36,700 nucleotides of DNA from Vibrio sp. D404a (lineage in GTDB: Bacteria > Pseudomonadota > Gammaproteobacteria > Enterobacterales > Vibrionaceae): NCBI RefSeq assembly GCF_030248535.1, contig NZ_JAHGAJ010000042.1, positions 1 through 36,700 of the forward strand. The letters run 5' to 3'. Under the pieces are notes generated by a model, which was not told the DNA's origin, ran no database searches, and saw only the letters and a program-made list of their open reading frames with translations. This document shows positions 32,497-36,700 of the stretch, one piece after another; within the stretch, counting starts at the first letter, position 1; every line of letters starts with the position of its first letter. A program made the translations under genes and the position numbers.

Positions 32497-32570
32497 GGGT
32501 TATCAGAACCTTGTAAAAGTTATGACGTTTTTTTATTAATAACTCAAAAGCTTATTTACAGCTCGAGAAA

Positions 32571-33272
32571 CTATTCACGACCAGGAAGCTTTTTCCACGC
32601 CACTTTATCACGCAGATAAACAGGCTCAGACTCTTCAACTGGAACCGCTTTGCCTGCTGCAAAGGCAAACTGAGCGATAAACGCCATATCTTGCGCTTCT
32701 GGGTAAAGCACTTCGCTCTGCTTTGTTGTTAATGATAGCGTATCCATGTGTTCTGCGTACGCCGCCCAACCTGTACCCACTTTTGCCCAAGTGTTTTGGT
32801 CTTTTTCGATTTGGTTTACAAGCTCTTGTGGCGGAATAACACACTCTTCGTCAACCAAAGACCAGCGACCATCTTGCTCACGACTGTAGCGAGCCCAGTA
32901 TACTTCGCTCATACGAGCATCAATCGCACTTGCGACGTGGGTATCCCCAAACTGGCGGTAGCTTGATTGCGCCATGGCCTCAAGTGTCGAAACACCAATC
33001 ATTGGCAGGTCAGCGCCGAACGCCAAGCCTTGTGCAATACCGATACCGATACGAACACCAGTGAAACTACCTGGACCTTGACCAAATGCAATCGCATCAA
33101 CCTCAGCTAAGGTTAAACCCGCTTCTTTCAGTACTTCATCAACCATAGGTAGGACTTTCTTAGTATGGTCACGTGGTGCTACTTCACTGCGAGAGAAAAC
33201 CTGCTCTCCCACCATCAATGCTACTGAACAGTTTTCCGTTGCTGTATCTACTGCAAGAATTTTTGCGCTCAT
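32571..33272 (-). CDS. tsaB: tRNA threonylcarbamoyladenosine biosynthesis protein TsaB
   Basis: Partner of TsaD in making t6A37 in tRNAs that read ANN codons. The 233-residue ASKHA-fold protein opens ILAVDTATENCSVALMV and carries DAIAFGQGPGSFTGVRIGIG at about 59-78, the family signature. It follows yoaA by 51 bases, the same order as in E. coli, and was formerly called YeaZ. The start ATG at 33272 gives the family N-terminus. Confidence 0.95.
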   Translation of the reverse strand: MSAKILAVDTATENCSVALMVGEQVFSRSEVAPRDHTKKVLPMVDEVLKEAGLTLAEVDAIAFGQGPGSFTGVRIGIGIAQGLAFGADLPMIGVSTLEAMAQSSYRQFGDTHVASAIDARMSEVYWARYSREQDGRWSLVDEECVIPPQELVNQIEKDQNTWAKVGTGWAAYAEHMDTLSLTTKQSEVLYPEAQDMAFIAQFAFAAGKAVPVEESEPVYLRDKVAWKKLPGRE

Positions 33273-33323
33273 TTGTGTCTCAAATATCGTTATCTAAATC
33301 TAAAAACAGTGTCCAAAGCTCAG

Positions 33324-35243
33324 CTAGGATTCGCTTGCTTTGGCTAGAAATTCTTTAATTATCCCTAAGTCTCGGGTGCGTGGAATAGGAGGTAAACTCC
33401 CAAGGAAAATGCCACCATAATCCCGAGTCACTAAGCGATTATCACAAATGATCAGTGCGCCGCTGTCGCTCTTATCTCGGATCAATCGCCCCACACCTTG
33501 CTTTAGGGTGATCACCGCATCAGGCAATTGTACCTGAGCAAACGGATCGCCCCCTTTAAGCTTACAATCTTCAATCCTCGCTTTAAGCAAGGGATCATCC
33601 GGTGCGGTAAAGGGTAATTTATCGATGATAACACAGCTTAATGCGTCGCCCCTAACATCTATCCCCTCCCAGAATGCGCCAGTCGCCACCAGCAACGCGT
33701 TACCCAACTCCATAAACTCAGCCAAGGTTTTTTGCTTACTGGTTTCCCCTTGTAGCAATACTGGAACGCTCAACGTTTCTCTAAAGCGTTCGCCGAGTTC
33801 GCGCATCATGCTGTGTGAGGTACAAAGGAAGAAACAACGACCTTGGTTCTGCTCAATCACAGGAGCCAACATGCGCACCAGTTTATCCGCGAGTCCCGGA
33901 CTATTAGGCTCAGGTAAGTAGCGAGGCACACACAAACGCGCTTGTTTCGGATAATCAAACGGGCTTGGCAGCGAAAACTGCTGACTCGGTTTTAAACCAA
34001 GACGAGAGGTAAAGTGGTCAAAGTCATCCGATACCGCGAGCGTTGCCGATGTGAAGATCCATGCTCCGGGTTTGAGCTCAATCTGTTCATGGAACTTATC
34101 CGCCACTGACAGCGGTGTAATGTGCAGTGCAAAATGACGAGGAGTCGTATCGTACCAATATGAATAACCGGTAATTGAGACATCACAAACTCGCTCGATA
34201 CGAGCCTTAATCAAAGTGGCACGCTCAAACGCGGTATCTAATAATTGGCTACGCCCAAGAGCCAGCTTAAGAACATCAACCGCCAACTGCAGAGCGTCTT
34301 GCATGCGCACCAGTTCACGAGCAATCGATTCAGACTTCAGAGCTTCACGCCAATTGCCTCGAAAGCCAGTATCACCCAAAACAATCCTCAAGTCAGATGC
34401 TGCCTGGACAAGCCTATCACCCACTTTTTGTAGCTGGCGCATATCCTTGGCTTCAGTGCGATAGCCAATCTCAATGTCTTTTGCGAGTTCGTGGATCTGA
34501 CGGCTCGATACTGACTGACCAAAATACTCACTCGCAATATCTGGCAGTTGATGGGCTTCATCGAAAATAAACACGTCTGCATCAGGGATCAGCTCACCGA
34601 AGCCGGTTTCTCTAATTGCTAAATCTGCCAAAAACAGGTGATGGTTTACCACCACCACATCGGAATCCATGGCTTTTTTACGCGCTTTAAGCACAAAACA
34701 GTCGGTATAACTTGGGCACTCTTTACCCAAGCAGTTGTCGTTAGTTGAGGTAATTGTCGGGATAATTGGGCTGTCTTCAGCGATATCATCACAATCGCCA
34801 AGGTCACCCGTTTGCGTTGACGACGACCAACTGCGCACTTTCACCAACTGTGCAAGTAGCGTTGGGTCGGTATGGGTGCCGTGGCTTTCAACCATCTGAC
34901 GACTGAGTCTGTCCAAACACAGATAGTTAGAGCGACCTTTTAGCAATGCAACTTGCCCGTAGAAACCGAGCGCATCGGTCATTAACGGAAGGTCACGGTG
35001 AAAAAGCTGCTCTTGGAGGTTTTTGGAACCCGTACTAATGATGGTTTTCTTGCCGCTCAATAACGCCGGCACCAAGTAAGCAAAAGTTTTGCCGGTACCC
35101 GTCCCAGCTTCGACCACCAGCTGGCTTTGATCTTTGATTGCATTGGAAACCGCCTCAGCCATATCAAGCTGAGCTTGTCGTGGCTGAAACCCCGGAATCG
35201 CTTTACCTAGCGCGCCATCAGCAGAAAACGTTTTGGATATCAT
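33324..35243 (-). CDS. yoaA: XPD/DinG-type iron-sulfur helicase YoaA
   Basis: A 639-residue superfamily 2 DNA helicase. Walker A AGTGTGKT at 46-53, four cysteines (109, 171, 176, 182) placed as in the XPD iron-sulfur domain, DEAH box at 228-231, and the motif VI segment QGVGRLIRDKSDSG near 595. In E. coli YoaA binds the HolC (chi) subunit of DNA polymerase III and helps repair damaged forks. The start ATG at 35243 gives MISKTFSADGALG. It heads the block tsaB-unknown gene-slp-hydrolase-fadD on the minus strand. Confidence 0.94.
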   Translation of the reverse strand: MISKTFSADGALGKAIPGFQPRQAQLDMAEAVSNAIKDQSQLVVEAGTGTGKTFAYLVPALLSGKKTIISTGSKNLQEQLFHRDLPLMTDALGFYGQVALLKGRSNYLCLDRLSRQMVESHGTHTDPTLLAQLVKVRSWSSSTQTGDLGDCDDIAEDSPIIPTITSTNDNCLGKECPSYTDCFVLKARKKAMDSDVVVVNHHLFLADLAIRETGFGELIPDADVFIFDEAHQLPDIASEYFGQSVSSRQIHELAKDIEIGYRTEAKDMRQLQKVGDRLVQAASDLRIVLGDTGFRGNWREALKSESIARELVRMQDALQLAVDVLKLALGRSQLLDTAFERATLIKARIERVCDVSITGYSYWYDTTPRHFALHITPLSVADKFHEQIELKPGAWIFTSATLAVSDDFDHFTSRLGLKPSQQFSLPSPFDYPKQARLCVPRYLPEPNSPGLADKLVRMLAPVIEQNQGRCFFLCTSHSMMRELGERFRETLSVPVLLQGETSKQKTLAEFMELGNALLVATGAFWEGIDVRGDALSCVIIDKLPFTAPDDPLLKARIEDCKLKGGDPFAQVQLPDAVITLKQGVGRLIRDKSDSGALIICDNRLVTRDYGGIFLGSLPPIPRTRDLGIIKEFLAKASES

Positions 35244-35396
35244 AATTTACGAGCTTGAAGAAAACCGTGTACGAGTTGAGAAATTCAGAGAGCGAAGTAT
35301 GGCAGGTTTGGTGAGCCGGCGCGAATCAAGAATGCATCCGCACCGGAGGTGTTTCGTTTAGGCTCGAGAATGATCCGAGATTAAGCCCAAAGAAAT

Positions 35397-35597
35397 CTAT
35401 TTACGATTCAGATAACGAGAGAGCCATGGCGCGCCTTCAAATGCGGGCTCTGGCGTTTGTAAGGTCTTAACGGCATTCGATGGCGACGTCTTACTGTCCC
35501 ACATTTCGTCCAGTACGTTGTCATCAAGTTGAGCATCACCCATTAGTGAACTAACGCGTTTACAGTAGAGTTTTTTTGCCAATAGCTCTTTGTCCAT
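35397..35597 (-). CDS. Small protein of unknown function (66 residues)
   Basis: From ATG 35597, with AGAGG about eight bases upstream, the product is MDKELLAKKLYCKRVSSL and on to WLSRYLNRK, 66 residues, charged, without signal peptide or membrane span; family not recognised. The open frame continues upstream to a TTG at 35672, but that start has no ribosome-binding site, so the shorter form is chosen. It is alone, 154 bases upstream of yoaA on the same strand, and divergent from purU. The gap 35244-35396 holds nothing clear. Confidence 0.6.
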   Translation of the reverse strand: MDKELLAKKLYCKRVSSLMGDAQLDDNVLDEMWDSKTSPSNAVKTLQTPEPAFEGAPWLSRYLNRK

Positions 35598-35763
35598 AAG
35601 TCTTACCTCTGTTGGTGTAAAGCGGATGTTCAACCCCAGCGTATCAAGAACGGCGGCTGGAGTTAGAGACAAACCATGCCGATGGTTATCTTGGTAGATA
35701 TTTATGAAAGCGATAATTCATCGGTATATTTTGTTGAAACCAACTTGATAATAGATTAATTAT

Positions 35764-35793
35764 AACGGTGATATTGCGGCTCAGTTCACCGTT
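35764..35793. repeat. Inverted repeat upstream of purU
   Basis: AACGGTGA (35764-35771) and TCACCGTT (35786-35793) are perfect inverted copies with a 14-base spacer, 51 bases before purU and next to a TATAAA at 35804-35809. It could be an operator in the purU promoter; no regulator is recognised. Confidence 0.4.
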
Positions 35794-35843
35794 CGACAGG
35801 CTGTATAAATTTTTGAAGAATAAAAATATTTCATGGAAGTAAG

Positions 35844-36683
35844 ATGGAAATGGAAAAGAAAACACTGCTCACGCATTGCACGGATGCGCCGGGTCTGATC
35901 TCTAAGATCACCAACATTTGTTATAAACACCAACTCAACATCGTACACAACAACGAGTTCGTAGATAACACCAGCGGCCACTTCTTTATGCGTACTGAGC
36001 TTGAAGGGTATTTCAATGACGAAACCTTTCTTGCCGATTTAGACCAAGCTCTGCCAGAAAATGCTAAGCGCAAGCTAATGGGTTCATCACGCAAACGTAT
36101 TGTAGTGCTAGTGACCAAAGAAGCGCACTGTCTAGGTGATATTCTGATGAAGAATTTCGATGGTAGCTTAGATGTTGAAATTGCCGCGGTTGTCGGTAAC
36201 TACGACATTTTGCAAAGCCTCACCGAGCGCTTCGATATCCCATACCACCACGTTTCACACGAAGGTCTTAATCGTGAAGAGCATGAACAGAAAATGTTGG
36301 AAGTGATTGACCAGTATCAAGCGGACTACCTAGTTTTAGCTAAGTACATGCGTGTACTGACTCCGGGATTTGTTGAAAAATACAACCATAAGATCATCAA
36401 CATTCACCACAGCTTCTTGCCTGCTTTCATTGGTGCCAAGCCATATCAGCAAGCGTATGAACGCGGCGTGAAGATCATTGGTGCAACGGCACACTTCGTG
36501 ACTAATGACTTGGATGAAGGTCCAATTATTAAGCAAGACGTAATCCCGGTGGATCACAACTTCAGTGCGAAAGATATGGCTCAAGCGGGTCGTGACGTTG
36601 AGAAGAACGTGTTGAGCAAAGCACTAAACAAGGTGATCAACGATCATGTGTTTGTTTACGGCAATAAGACTGTGATTCTGTAG
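35844..36683 (+). CDS. purU: Formyltetrahydrofolate deformylase
   Basis: Splits 10-formyl-tetrahydrofolate to formate and tetrahydrofolate, supplying formate for purine synthesis by PurT and balancing one-carbon units. The 279-residue protein has an N-terminal ACT domain (about 8-85) and a formyltransferase-fold domain with the catalytic triad Asn186, His188 (INIHHSFLPAF) and Asp224 (NDLDEGPII). It is very like E. coli PurU along its length. ATG 35844 is preceded by GGAAG; a second in-frame ATG two codons later is possible. Only 17 bases follow the stop in the window. Confidence 0.97.
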   Translation: MEMEKKTLLTHCTDAPGLISKITNICYKHQLNIVHNNEFVDNTSGHFFMRTELEGYFNDETFLADLDQALPENAKRKLMGSSRKRIVVLVTKEAHCLGDILMKNFDGSLDVEIAAVVGNYDILQSLTERFDIPYHHVSHEGLNREEHEQKMLEVIDQYQADYLVLAKYMRVLTPGFVEKYNHKIINIHHSFLPAFIGAKPYQQAYERGVKIIGATAHFVTNDLDEGPIIKQDVIPVDHNFSAKDMAQAGRDVEKNVLSKALNKVINDHVFVYGNKTVIL

Positions 36684-36700
36684 CGAGTAAGCGAGTAAGC

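Noticed and set aside
36681..36700. Repeated GCGAGTAA at the right edge
   Set aside because: Only two copies are visible before the window ends; too short to interpret.

Overview
The window is a stretch of gammaproteobacterial chromosome that reads throughout as a marine Vibrio (Vibrionaceae, large chromosome). The grounds are gene order shared with E. coli in several blocks (yfcL-epmC and aroC near fabB-mnmC; ycgL-minCDE; yoaA-tsaB-slp-fadD-rnd), a 337-residue asd next to a HubP/FimV gene, and proteins closest in feel to V. cholerae versions. No phage, insertion sequence, integron or CRISPR array was seen.

Layout. 1-5624 (minus): the 5' part of a very acidic HubP/FimV polar organiser, then asd and pdxB. 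5625-9446: fabB with a long structured 3' UTR that looks like the FarS small RNA, and divergent mnmC. 9466-13052: a flavin reductase, yfcL-epmC (EF-P hydroxylation), a TRIC-type membrane protein and aroC. 13200-17750: the least ordinary part, a membrane Ser/Thr kinase followed immediately by an ECF sigma factor, with a large Ig/cadherin-like lipoprotein just downstream, all on the minus strand. 17871-19152: tRNA-Arg(TCT) with its own promoter and terminator, then folD with a PurR-type palindrome upstream. 19161-23471: a CPA1 antiporter with a stable leader hairpin, a concentrative nucleoside transporter with altered base-binding residues, and a LysR regulator. 23541-27576: mltB-ycgL, minCDE and a glycine-zipper lipoprotein. 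27602-35597 (minus): yoaA, tsaB, an unknown 101-residue gene, slp, an alpha/beta hydrolase, fadD and rnd, plus a small unknown gene. The window ends with purU.

How genes may work together. fabB, its 3' UTR RNA and fadD belong to fatty-acid synthesis and breakdown; in V. cholerae FarS and FadR tie these together. folD and purU both handle one-carbon folates for purine synthesis, which fits a PurR site at folD. The kinase and sigma factor form a probable phosphorylation-controlled transcription module of the EcfP/PknT kind: the acidic residues normally present in sigma region 2.2 are replaced here by Asn-Thr-Thr-Ala, so the module may need phosphorylation to work, and the adjacent lipoprotein is a natural first candidate for its output.

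Gene starts were moved from the longest reading frame where a Shine-Dalgarno site, signal peptide or catalytic-residue spacing argued for it (mnmC, the TRIC protein, the lipoprotein, antiporter, nucleoside transporter, rnd and the small gene at 35397-35597). All functional calls rest on reading the sequence and on remembered family features; no database search was run.
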